A DNA stretch of 8,007 nt from the NCBI GenBank assembly GCA_900554085.1, contig USGA01000025.1:1-8007 (forward strand). Reading direction: 5' to 3'. The position numbers and the translations under genes are program-made. Within the stretch, counting starts at the first letter, position 1. Each line of letters begins with the position of its first letter. The notes beneath the pieces were generated by a model that worked only from the letters and a program-made list of their open reading frames with translations, was not told where the DNA came from and made no database searches. This stretch comes from an uncultured Clostridia bacterium. Its GTDB lineage: Bacteria; Bacillota; Clostridia; Christensenellales; CAG-917. This document shows positions 1 through 6,310 of the stretch, one piece after another.

Positions 1-2
1 CC

Positions 3-473
3 GAGGCTTTCGACGAGGTGAAGAAACTGGGGCTCAGGGTGAATTGCGACATTAAACAGCGCGGAATAGTGAAAGATGTGCTGGACCTCGCCAAGGAAAA
101 GGGTATTGCCGACAAGGTCTATTTCACGGGAGCGGTCGCGCTCGAGGACAGCAAAGACGTCGACGCGGGGGAAGTGTGGTTCAATTCCTTCAATTTCCGC
201 ACCGTGGGCATAACCCCGGAATCCGCCGCACGCATCAAAGTTATGATAGACGCGGCGGGCAATCCGACTTTCAAGGGAATAAACATCTGCAAAGGACTTG
301 CAACCGACGAATTTATGGCGGCGGCGAATAAAGCGGGGCTGAACGTGTCCGTCTACACCGTGGACAACCCGAGGGAACAGGAAAGAATACTTGCTCACAA
401 CCCCGGCAATATGACTACGAACCAACCCGTGACGGCGCGGGAGATTCTCGAGAAAACGAAAAGGGGCGAATGA
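3..473 (+). CDS. Glycerophosphodiester phosphodiesterase-like protein, C-terminal part (5' end outside window)
   Basis: The reading frame is open from the first complete codon at base 3, so the gene starts upstream and only the last ~156 residues are visible. An internal GTG at 18 is not a convincing start: it has no Shine-Dalgarno site and the protein pattern continues upstream of it. The fold signature is the C-terminal half of a GDPD TIM barrel. It shows a CDIK strand (bases 45-56) at the place of the family's EIK, then VYTVDNP (351-371) like the usual 'V-W-T-V-D/N-D-P' strand, then MTTNQP (411-428) where many members have ITDRP or TTNxP. Family members hydrolyse glycerophosphodiesters to glycerol-3-phosphate and an alcohol using a metal and an N-terminal HRG motif, which lies off the window, so activity cannot be judged. 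The next gene starts 37 bases downstream, consistent with one operon. Family call fairly sure; substrate unknown. Confidence 0.8.
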   Translation, partial: EAFDEVKKLGLRVNCDIKQRGIVKDVLDLAKEKGIADKVYFTGAVALEDSKDVDAGEVWFNSFNFRTVGITPESAARIKVMIDAAGNPTFKGINICKGLATDEFMAAANKAGLNVSVYTVDNPREQERILAHNPGNMTTNQPVTAREILEKTKRGE

Positions 474-500
474 CGACGTTTTGCGTGCGGAATCCGCTCG

Positions 501-506
501 GGGAGG
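501..506 (+). promoter_or_regulatory. Ribosome binding site that fixes the start of the epimerase-like gene
   Basis: GGGAGG lies 4 bases before the ATG at 511. The frame is open further upstream to a TTG at 481, but that codon has no such site and would add ten residues with no family character, so the ATG at 511 is the better start. Confidence 0.6.
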
Positions 507-510
507 ATAT

Positions 511-1455
511 ATGGCAGTAAAGATTTCGGGATTTTACGACGAGGTCAGTTCCGACCTCAGGGTGCAACTCGAACTGATGAAGAAACTGGGGGAACGCTAC
601 ATCTGTCCCCGCAACGTAAACGGCAAGAACATCGCCGAATATACCGCGGAAGAATTCGTCCGCGACGTCAAACCCGTTCTCGACGAATACGGCGCGTCGT
701 TTTCTTCGATAGGCTCGCCGATAGGCAAAATCGGGCTTTACGACGACGAAGCCTACGAGAAACAATGCGGACAACTGCGCGAACTGGTCAAAATCGCCCG
801 CATAATGAACTGCCGTTATATCCGTATGTTCAGTTTCCACGTCGACCCCAAGGGCGACTATGCGGAGTACAAGCCTGAAGTCATTCGCAAACTCAAGGGA
901 TTCCGCGATATAGCCGAAGAGGGCGGAGTGGTGCTGTTGCACGAGAACGAAAAGAAAATCTACGGCGACGTTCCGTCCCGTTGCCTCGAGATATACGAGG
1001 CGCTCGGCAACGACAATTTCCGTCTGGCTTTCGACGCCAGCAACTTCATTCAGTGCGGAGCGGTTCCCGCCGAAGCCTACGCGCTTCTCAAGGACTACTG
1101 CGTTTACTATCACGTCAAGGATTGTTCGCCCGAGGGCGTGGAAGTGCCTATCGGTATGGGCAACGGCGGCTATCGCGAAATGCTCGACGACCTCGTCAAC
1201 AACAGGGGATACGACGGTTTCTTCACCCTCGAACCTCATACGGCCAAATACGCCCTGCTCAAGAACGCGTTCAACGTGCTGTTCCCGATTGCGGCGCTCA
1301 TACCGCCGATTAAGAACTTCCACAAGGTTTTCCTGCGCATAGACAAGGCGTACGGAATAAAGCGTTTCGGGAAAGTCAGCCGCGAACAGGTGTTCGTGTG
1401 GCAGTACGAAGGGCTCAGGAAATTGCTCGCCGAAGCGGGAGCAAAGACGGAATAA
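511..1455 (+). CDS. Sugar phosphate isomerase/epimerase-like TIM-barrel protein
   Basis: A 314-residue protein of the xylose isomerase-like / AP endonuclease 2 TIM-barrel superfamily, which includes IolE, tagatose 3-epimerase and hydroxypyruvate isomerase. The four metal-binding residues expected of the family are present at the expected spacing: E145 in LLHENE, D175 in AFDASN, H201 in YYHVKD and E241 in TLEPH. Such enzymes move the carbonyl or invert a centre of a sugar or keto-inositol using a divalent metal in the cytoplasm. There is no signal peptide. Residues ~244-290 form an extra segment with a hydrophobic run (NVLFPIAALIPPI) between the last metal ligand and the final helix (FVWQYEGLRKLL), making it longer than typical members (~270-290 residues). 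It lies between a GDPD-like gene and a glycoside hydrolase, which suggests it processes a sugar released by the neighbour. Exact substrate not predictable. Confidence 0.85.
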   Translation: MAVKISGFYDEVSSDLRVQLELMKKLGERYICPRNVNGKNIAEYTAEEFVRDVKPVLDEYGASFSSIGSPIGKIGLYDDEAYEKQCGQLRELVKIARIMNCRYIRMFSFHVDPKGDYAEYKPEVIRKLKGFRDIAEEGGVVLLHENEKKIYGDVPSRCLEIYEALGNDNFRLAFDASNFIQCGAVPAEAYALLKDYCVYYHVKDCSPEGVEVPIGMGNGGYREMLDDLVNNRGYDGFFTLEPHTAKYALLKNAFNVLFPIAALIPPIKNFHKVFLRIDKAYGIKRFGKVSREQVFVWQYEGLRKLLAEAGAKTE

Positions 1456-1464
1456 CCGATTTTC

Positions 1465-1486
1465 CGTCCGCTCCGCAGGGCGGACG
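1465..1486 (+). other. Intercistronic hairpin, possible weak terminator or mRNA processing/stability element
   Basis: A 7-bp perfect stem (CGTCCGC pairing with GCGGACG) can be extended inward by a T-G and a C-G pair to a tetraloop. It sits between the epimerase-like stop (1455) and the hydrolase start (1513). A short T4 run (1493-1496) begins six bases after the stem. It is not directly attached, so termination would be weak and partial at best. It could instead protect the upstream mRNA or tune the ratio of the two gene products. Confidence 0.35.
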
Positions 1487-1512
1487 ACACCGTTTTATAT
1501 TCAAGGGGAAAT

Positions 1513-3444
1513 ATGGGGCAAAACGGCAATACCATTTACCGCGAGGGTAAAATCATCGTCGAAAAGACCTTTTTCGAAAAGGTGTGTTACGACGCGGGCA
1601 ACAATCTCATCACCGCACAGTTTGACGGGCGCGGCGGCGTGTCGAAATACGCCGTAATGAACAAGTTTTCCGTTTTCTCGGCGTTTTATTCGACCTACTC
1701 CGTCAACGGAAAACCGCTCGGCTGGGATATGGACAAACGTGTGGAAATGATAGGGCGCGCCCAACGCGTATTCTTTTCCGTGCCCGAAGCCGATTTCGCG
1801 GTTACGTATTTCCTTGACGGCACCACCAACGCGGTGTTCTGCGAAGTCGAAGTTTCGGCGCGCGAGCGGGTGGAGTTCCGCAACGTAATCAATTTCGGGA
1901 TAAATTTCTCGTCGTATCTGGAGCAACTCCTCGCCAACAGGCTCAGCGTGAAGAATATCCGCAAAATCGTGGGCGGATTGATAAGGAACAGAAAACCGTC
2001 GCTGACCGTGCGTGACGGAGTGGGGTATATCCGCAACGACGTTATGGGTGATTTCTACCTCGACTTCGCCGTGGGCGAGGGCGCGGAGGTGCTGGAAAAG
2101 GAGCGCAATTTCTACAATCAGTTCGCGTTCGGAGGCACGGTCGACGCGGGGAGCAAAAAGAGTTTCAGGTACGTTATGAGCGCCGGCACACGCGGGGATT
2201 TCACGTTCTGCGACGTGGTGGAAGCCTTCGGGCGTTTCGACGTTTCGTATGCCGAATCGGAGGCGTACGTCGCGTCCTTTGCCTGTCCCGAAGGATTGGA
2301 CGATTTCCACAGGAGTTTCTACAACTCTCTCGTCAACTGCTCTTTGTCCAACTACAAGGAACTGGGAGATTTCAAAGGTTTTCTTGCGGGGATAGTCTAT
2401 CAGTTTCCCGCGCGCACCTATTACCGCGATTCCTACTGGACGGTTTTGTCTGTCCTTCCCGTAAAACCCGAACTGGTCCGCAATCAGATAATCACTCTTT
2501 GCAAGGGCGTGAACTACAAGACGGGCGAATGTCCGTCGGCGGTCAAGTTCAATTTCAGGAATTACTGGGGCAATCATTACGATTCGCCGAGTTTTCTCGC
2601 CATTATGATATACGACTACGTTGCCCACACGGGCGACCGCAGCGTGCTTGACGAAAAGGCGGGCGGCAAGACGGTGTTGCAGGCGGCAATACGCGTAATC
2701 GAACGTCTCAGGAAAGAAACGGACGAGACGGGCTTGCTGGTCAAGGGCGGGGATTACAACCGTCGCGACTGGTGCGACAACGTTTTCCGCGGCGGATACG
2801 TCACTTACGACGAAGGGTTATATGCCCGCGCCCTGTACGCGCTCGCCGCACTGTTCAAGGGGCGTGACGATTGCGTTTCGGCGGGGTACGCCGCGGAGTA
2901 CGAAAAAGTGAAAGCCGCAATCAACGACCTGCTTTGGGACGAAGAGAAAGGGTGGTTCGTGAACTATCGCGAAAAAGATTTCACGGAGGACAACCTTTCG
3001 GTGGATACCGTAGTGGTGCCGCTTTTCGGACTGACCGACGATGCCCGCGCAAGACGTATGCTCGGCAATATGGAGAGATTGCTCGAGAGCCGTAACAACA
3101 CGGAGCAGAAGGCGGGGGATTTCGGCGTGTTCTCGGTCTATCCGTTCTATAAGAATCTCGAGGACGTCGTGCAGAAATCGTCCGTTCCGTATTACTACCA
3201 CAACGGCGGCGACTGGCCCTATCTCTCGGGAATGTACGCCTATGCGAAACTTATGTACGGTATGGACTACGAGTATCCTTTGACGAGGTGGTTCGAATAC
3301 AACGCCGAACGCGGCAACTATACTCCGGTGGAGTTTTTCAGCCCCGTGCACCCCGACGGTTCGCTGTTGCAGGCGTGGAGTTCGACCGGCGCGTTCGTGC
3401 TCAAATATCCCGACGGAAAGTTCTTCACAAAGACGCTCGACTGA
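1513..3444 (+). CDS. Six-hairpin (alpha/alpha)6-barrel glycoside hydrolase, family unassigned (glycogen debranching/GH63-like architecture)
   Basis: A 643-residue protein beginning at an ATG 2 bases after an AAGGGGAA ribosome site. Residues 1 to ~255 look like an all-beta N-terminal domain. Residues ~256-643 carry marks of an (alpha/alpha)6 toroid. These are YYRDSYWTVLSVL (303-315), comparable to the WGRDTFISLPGL region of debranching enzymes; NHYDSPSFLAIMIYDY (354-369) followed by TGD; GGDYNRRDW (412-420); YDEGLYARALYAL (432-444); YYHNGGDWPY (561-570); and VEFFSPVHPDGSLLQAWSSTG (606-626), the usual C-terminal base region with AWS. By analogy with GH63/GH15-type inverting enzymes, the acid would be D414 or D419 and the base E607; this is inference. 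There is no signal peptide or membrane segment, so it should act in the cytoplasm on an imported oligosaccharide or glycoside, fitting the symporter gene downstream. Bond specificity is unknown; alpha-glucosidic, alpha-mannosidic or other are all possible. Confidence 0.75.
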   Translation: MGQNGNTIYREGKIIVEKTFFEKVCYDAGNNLITAQFDGRGGVSKYAVMNKFSVFSAFYSTYSVNGKPLGWDMDKRVEMIGRAQRVFFSVPEADFAVTYFLDGTTNAVFCEVEVSARERVEFRNVINFGINFSSYLEQLLANRLSVKNIRKIVGGLIRNRKPSLTVRDGVGYIRNDVMGDFYLDFAVGEGAEVLEKERNFYNQFAFGGTVDAGSKKSFRYVMSAGTRGDFTFCDVVEAFGRFDVSYAESEAYVASFACPEGLDDFHRSFYNSLVNCSLSNYKELGDFKGFLAGIVYQFPARTYYRDSYWTVLSVLPVKPELVRNQIITLCKGVNYKTGECPSAVKFNFRNYWGNHYDSPSFLAIMIYDYVAHTGDRSVLDEKAGGKTVLQAAIRVIERLRKETDETGLLVKGGDYNRRDWCDNVFRGGYVTYDEGLYARALYALAALFKGRDDCVSAGYAAEYEKVKAAINDLLWDEEKGWFVNYREKDFTEDNLSVDTVVVPLFGLTDDARARRMLGNMERLLESRNNTEQKAGDFGVFSVYPFYKNLEDVVQKSSVPYYYHNGGDWPYLSGMYAYAKLMYGMDYEYPLTRWFEYNAERGNYTPVEFFSPVHPDGSLLQAWSSTGAFVLKYPDGKFFTKTLD

Positions 3445-3480
3445 ACGGCGGACGGCGCAAAACGACACAAAACCGGGTTT

Positions 3481-3501
3481 AAACGCTCGGAAACGCTTAA
3501 T
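3481..3501 (+). promoter_or_regulatory. Candidate operator: direct repeat AAACGCT and cre-like core before the symporter gene
   Basis: The 78-base gap before the symporter gene contains AAACGCT twice (3481-3487 and 3491-3497), exactly 10 bases apart, one helical turn. The second copy lies in GGAAACGCTTAA, whose core AAACGCTT matches the centre of the CcpA cre consensus, but the outer TG and CA positions do not match well. The first copy overlaps an 8-bp palindrome, GTTTAAAC (3477-3484). A LacI/CcpA-type regulator site is plausible. I see no convincing -35/-10 pair here, so this could act as a roadblock site or be chance. Confidence 0.25.
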
Positions 3502-3522
3502 AAAACTGGTAAGGAGAAAACT

Positions 3523-5250
3523 ATGGCAGCAGAGGTAGCAATCGACGCGGGTGTGCCGATTGTCGAGAAAAAGTACCTGAAGGCGAAGGATTACATCACC
3601 TTCTCGATGGCGCGGTTTGCCACCGCCGCCATCTCGGGACTGGTGCAGGGTTATCTGCTCATCTTCTATACTTCCGTTCTCGGCATAGACCCTCTAAAGG
3701 TCGGAACGATGTTCCTCATCGCAAAAATCTGGGACGGAATCAACGACCCGATTATGGGCGTTATCGTCGATAAGACGCGCAGCAAGATGGGCAAAATGCG
3801 ACCGTATCTGTTATACGGCGCCGTGCCTTTCGGTCTGGTGATTATCGCGATGTTTCTACCGCTCGGAGGCGTGTTGTCGTCGGTGGGTAAGGTGGCGTTT
3901 ATGTATGCGTCTTATCTGCTTTACGATTTCCTCAGCACCCTGGTGGGCGTGCCTCTCGACGGTCTTCCCGCCGTGGCTTCCCCCAACCCCGAGGAACGCG
4001 CGAAGATAATTTCCGTCAGCCGTATAGTCGGCTCCATAGGCGAGCAGTCCGGTCTCGTGCTTTACTCTCTGTTCATCATCTTTATGCCGATGAAAGACAC
4101 TTTCCTTATGATGGGGCTCGTCATCGGTATCGCAGCGCCCGTGTTTATGATACTGGGCGGTCTGAACGTCAAGGAGCGCATAAAGCCGACGGGCGAGAAC
4201 GTGCATATTCTGGACGGGTTCAAGTATATGTTCCAGAACAAGCAGTTCCTGGTGCTGATACTGGGGTTGCTGCTGACGTTCTTCCGCAATCTCGTCTCGG
4301 CAATGCAGATTTATATGGTGACGTACATATACGGGGACGGCTCGCTGAATATCGCGTTCGCCTTGCCCGGAGCCATTGCGTCGATGATAGGTATGTTGTT
4401 CGCGCCGTGGCTCAAAAAGAGAATGGACGCCAAAAAACTTTTCATTCTGTCCACAATCGTGCACTCCGTTATGCTGGTCATCGTCTACCTCATCGGATAT
4501 CAGGTGCACTGGATTGTGACGGCGGCGGTTATGTTCTTCGCTATGTTGCCCGTCGGTATAATCAACGTTGCGCCTCACCTTATGGTCATCGACACTCTCG
4601 ATTACTGGGAGGACAAGACGGGCAGGCGTCAGGAGGGTATCGCTTTCGCAATCGTGTCGCTGAGAAGCAAGGTTTCCAGCGCGTTCAAGGATTACTTCAT
4701 CGCGTTCCTGCTTGCGACGTTCCTTTTCGCGACCCCGCTCACCAGCGCGGTCAACGACCACAGCCCCTGGCAGTTGCAGACTACGCTCGACGGTCTGTTT
4801 ATGATGTTCACCGTCATTCCCGCGGTGCTCAACCTCGTATGCATAGTGCCGTTCCTGTTCTACACGCTCTCCGGTAAGCGTATGGCGGAAATCAACGCCC
4901 GTCTCGCATTCAAGCGTATGATGGAAGACGGCGGCGTAAATGCGGAAGAAAGCGGCGAAGGCAAGACAGTGGGCTGGCTCAGCCTCGAAGACCTCGTGCG
5001 CGACTCCGCAGACGCCAAAAACCCCGACGCCGCGTTCGGCGTGGTCGGAAGAATGTCCCTCGACAACCTCGTCGCCTGTCCCGTCGTATGCGCGACGGAA
5101 GAGACCGAAATCAAGGTTTCCGAAGAAAACGCGCCCTGCGACGAAGAGATTTTCGTGCTCGAAGGTTGCGAGCCCACCACCGAGGAAGAAAAAATCTCGC
5201 TTGCCGAAAAGCAAGCCGTAGACGAATACGAAAAGGGAGGTGACCTGTGA
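3523..5250 (+). CDS. GPH-family (MelB-like) sugar:cation symporter with long cytoplasmic C-terminal tail
   Basis: A 575-residue integral membrane protein with an AAGGAG site 6 bases before its ATG. The family signature is clear: IWDGINDPIMG (69-79) followed by VDKTRSKMGKMRPY (82-95), the helix II/loop 2-3 motif of glycoside-pentoside-hexuronide:cation symporters. About 12 hydrophobic segments fill residues ~25-450. D71, N74 and D75 correspond to the MelB cation-site residues D55, N58 and D59. By a manual alignment, the melibiose-contacting aspartates D19 and D124 of MelB fall at A35 and G142, so the sugar differs. From ~460 on, a charged tail of ~110 residues carries a repeated motif (VGWLSLEDLV at 483-492, VGRMSLDNLV at 508-517) and four cysteines (C519, C523, C539, C549). 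It is too short and lacks the sequence of a LacS-type IIA domain. Its stop overlaps the lipoprotein start. It probably imports the substrate of the neighbouring hydrolase. Confidence 0.9.
   Translation: MAAEVAIDAGVPIVEKKYLKAKDYITFSMARFATAAISGLVQGYLLIFYTSVLGIDPLKVGTMFLIAKIWDGINDPIMGVIVDKTRSKMGKMRPYLLYGAVPFGLVIIAMFLPLGGVLSSVGKVAFMYASYLLYDFLSTLVGVPLDGLPAVASPNPEERAKIISVSRIVGSIGEQSGLVLYSLFIIFMPMKDTFLMMGLVIGIAAPVFMILGGLNVKERIKPTGENVHILDGFKYMFQNKQFLVLILGLLLTFFRNLVSAMQIYMVTYIYGDGSLNIAFALPGAIASMIGMLFAPWLKKRMDAKKLFILSTIVHSVMLVIVYLIGYQVHWIVTAAVMFFAMLPVGIINVAPHLMVIDTLDYWEDKTGRRQEGIAFAIVSLRSKVSSAFKDYFIAFLLATFLFATPLTSAVNDHSPWQLQTTLDGLFMMFTVIPAVLNLVCIVPFLFYTLSGKRMAEINARLAFKRMMEDGGVNAEESGEGKTVGWLSLEDLVRDSADAKNPDAAFGVVGRMSLDNLVACPVVCATEETEIKVSEENAPCDEEIFVLEGCEPTTEEEKISLAEKQAVDEYEKGGDL
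5235..5243 (+). promoter_or_regulatory. Strong ribosome binding site inside the end of the symporter gene
   Basis: GGGAGGTGA lies within the last codons of the symporter and is nearly complementary to the 16S rRNA 3' end. It leaves 3 bases to a GTG at 5247 and 6 bases to an ATG at 5250. Both are in the lipoprotein frame, so the start is ambiguous by one residue. Confidence 0.6.
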
Positions 5251-6176
5251 TGAAAAAGAAGATAGTCGTTGCAGTGTTGCTGCTTGCGCTTGCGCTTCTC
5301 GCGCTCGTGGGGTGCAGTCAGACCGCCGAAGAATTCTACAGGGACCTCGACAAATCGATTGTCGAAACGGCGGTAAAATTCGACGAAGCCTACGGGGTGC
5401 TTTCGGGTCTTACCACCTACCGCTACACCACCGAGGTCTACCTCGAGAGAATGAGCAATTACGACGCGGTGAACAAAAAATTCCCCGACGAAAAAGAATG
5501 GTACAAACCGTCTTTCGGATACGAATTCGTGCGCGACGGGGACGCGGAGTACGTCAAAATGACTTACGAAAGCACCGTATACGAATTCTGGTACGACGGC
5601 GGGGTCTTGTCCCAGACCAAGGTCGACGGCGTGGTCGTCTCCGAAATTCCCGCGGACAAGAGAGAGGGATACGACCTTTTCCGTGAATATTTCTTTGCCG
5701 ACGACTCGGAATATAATCTGGCGTTCGACATCGTCAACCGTTACGACGATATCGAGAGCAACGCGAGGGCGGACTCTGTTGCCGCCGCACGCGCGGAGAC
5801 CATTCTCGGCAAGGACGTCGTCAACTATCTCACCTACGACATCACTCTCAACGGCGGAGTGGCGGAAGGCTGGAGAACGTTGTCCACCGACGAAAAAGTG
5901 ACCGCAGTCACCGGATTCGACGAGGACCTCAAAATCTCCTGGTCGGAAGTCGAAACCCTTGCCATAGGCAATATGTGTATCAACCTGCAGAAAGGCAGCA
6001 TAACGATGATAGAAATGTACAACGAAATCATCGGCGCCTATCATAAGAGCGAGGAGCAGGCGTGGGATAACCTCGTCGCCGACAAATGGTACGGCGACAG
6101 AATCGAAGCGGACAAACTCATTCTTTCCTTCGAGTATCCCTCCAAGAAGGTGACCGTCACCGTTCCCGCAAAATAG
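5250..6176 (+). CDS. Predicted lipoprotein of unknown function
   Basis: A 308-residue protein (309 if translation begins at the GTG at 5247). The N-terminus is a classic type II signal peptide: MKKK, a leucine/alanine/valine-rich core, then the lipobox LVGC with the lipidated Cys at residue 22. The mature protein is hydrophilic and acidic, rich in Asp, Glu, Tyr and Thr, with alternating strand-like segments (for example YRYTTEVYLE, YVKMTYEST, YEFWYDGG) and a final LILSFEYPSKKVTVTVPA stretch. It has no repeats or transmembrane segments after the signal. I do not recognise a family. The strand-rich pattern recalls small extracytoplasmic lipoproteins that Gram-positive bacteria anchor on the outer face of the membrane. 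Its start overlaps the symporter stop (TGATG), so the two are probably translationally coupled, and a terminator follows. A role in substrate capture or in modulating the symporter is inference only; a classical ABC solute-binding fold is not suggested by sequence or context. Confidence 0.85.
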   Translation: MKKKIVVAVLLLALALLALVGCSQTAEEFYRDLDKSIVETAVKFDEAYGVLSGLTTYRYTTEVYLERMSNYDAVNKKFPDEKEWYKPSFGYEFVRDGDAEYVKMTYESTVYEFWYDGGVLSQTKVDGVVVSEIPADKREGYDLFREYFFADDSEYNLAFDIVNRYDDIESNARADSVAAARAETILGKDVVNYLTYDITLNGGVAEGWRTLSTDEKVTAVTGFDEDLKISWSEVETLAIGNMCINLQKGSITMIEMYNEIIGAYHKSEEQAWDNLVADKWYGDRIEADKLILSFEYPSKKVTVTVPAK

Positions 6177-6195
6177 CACGGAGCAAGGCAAACGG

Positions 6196-6224
6196 AAACC
6201 CCGCCTCGGAGCGGGGTTTTCTTT
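6196..6224 (+). terminator. Intrinsic terminator closing the carbohydrate operon
   Basis: A GC-rich stem CCCCGC/GCGGGG (6199-6204 with 6211-6216, loop CTCGGA) is flanked by AAA and followed at once by TTTTCTTTT. It begins 20 bases after the lipoprotein stop. The form is textbook Rho-independent, and it separates the sugar cluster from the comM promoter. Confidence 0.92.
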
Positions 6225-6247
6225 TGACTTCGGGCGTCGTCGCACTA

Positions 6248-6276
6248 TTGATTTTAACGCTCCGATATGGTATGAT
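6248..6276 (+). promoter_or_regulatory. Sigma-A-type promoter for the comM-dprA unit
   Basis: TTGATT (6248-6253) and TATGAT (6271-6276) are separated by exactly 17 bases. A TG one base before the -10 (6268-6269) gives an extended -10. Transcription would start near 6283, about 28 bases before the ATG. The surrounding segment 6271-6297 is strikingly AT-rich against a GC-rich background. Confidence 0.75.
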
Positions 6277-6310
6277 ATTTTAAATATTATAAATAAAGGA
6301 ATTTTCGCAG

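Noticed and set aside
481..510. Upstream TTG start for the epimerase-like gene
   Set aside because: GGGAGG at 501-506 fits the ATG at 511, and the extra ten residues show no family character.
415..1323. Open frame on the - strand (302 codons) opposite the epimerase-like gene
   Set aside because: The + strand frame has an intact metal-binding quartet and a ribosome site; the antisense one has neither.
1473..1501. Possible promoter with a TATATT -10 before the hydrolase gene
   Set aside because: No -35 element lies at 16-18 bases, and the implied start point would fall in the ribosome binding site.
1501..2628. Open frame on the - strand (375 codons) opposite the hydrolase
   Set aside because: Antisense shadow of the hydrolase gene, with no independent start signal or family motif.
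3856..5214. Long open frame on the - strand (452 codons) opposite the symporter
   Set aside because: The translation is rich in His, Arg and Glu with no domain. It is the antisense shadow of a clear membrane protein.
4918..5247. Symporter tail as a LacS-type PTS IIA domain
   Set aside because: It is only about 110 residues, acidic and low in complexity, without the phosphorylatable His motif or the length of a IIA domain.
4860..6245. Long open frame on the - strand (461 codons) opposite the symporter end and the lipoprotein
   Set aside because: It mirrors two well-supported + strand genes, has no ribosome site or recognisable domain, and crosses the terminator. In this GC-rich codon usage, long antisense frames arise by chance.
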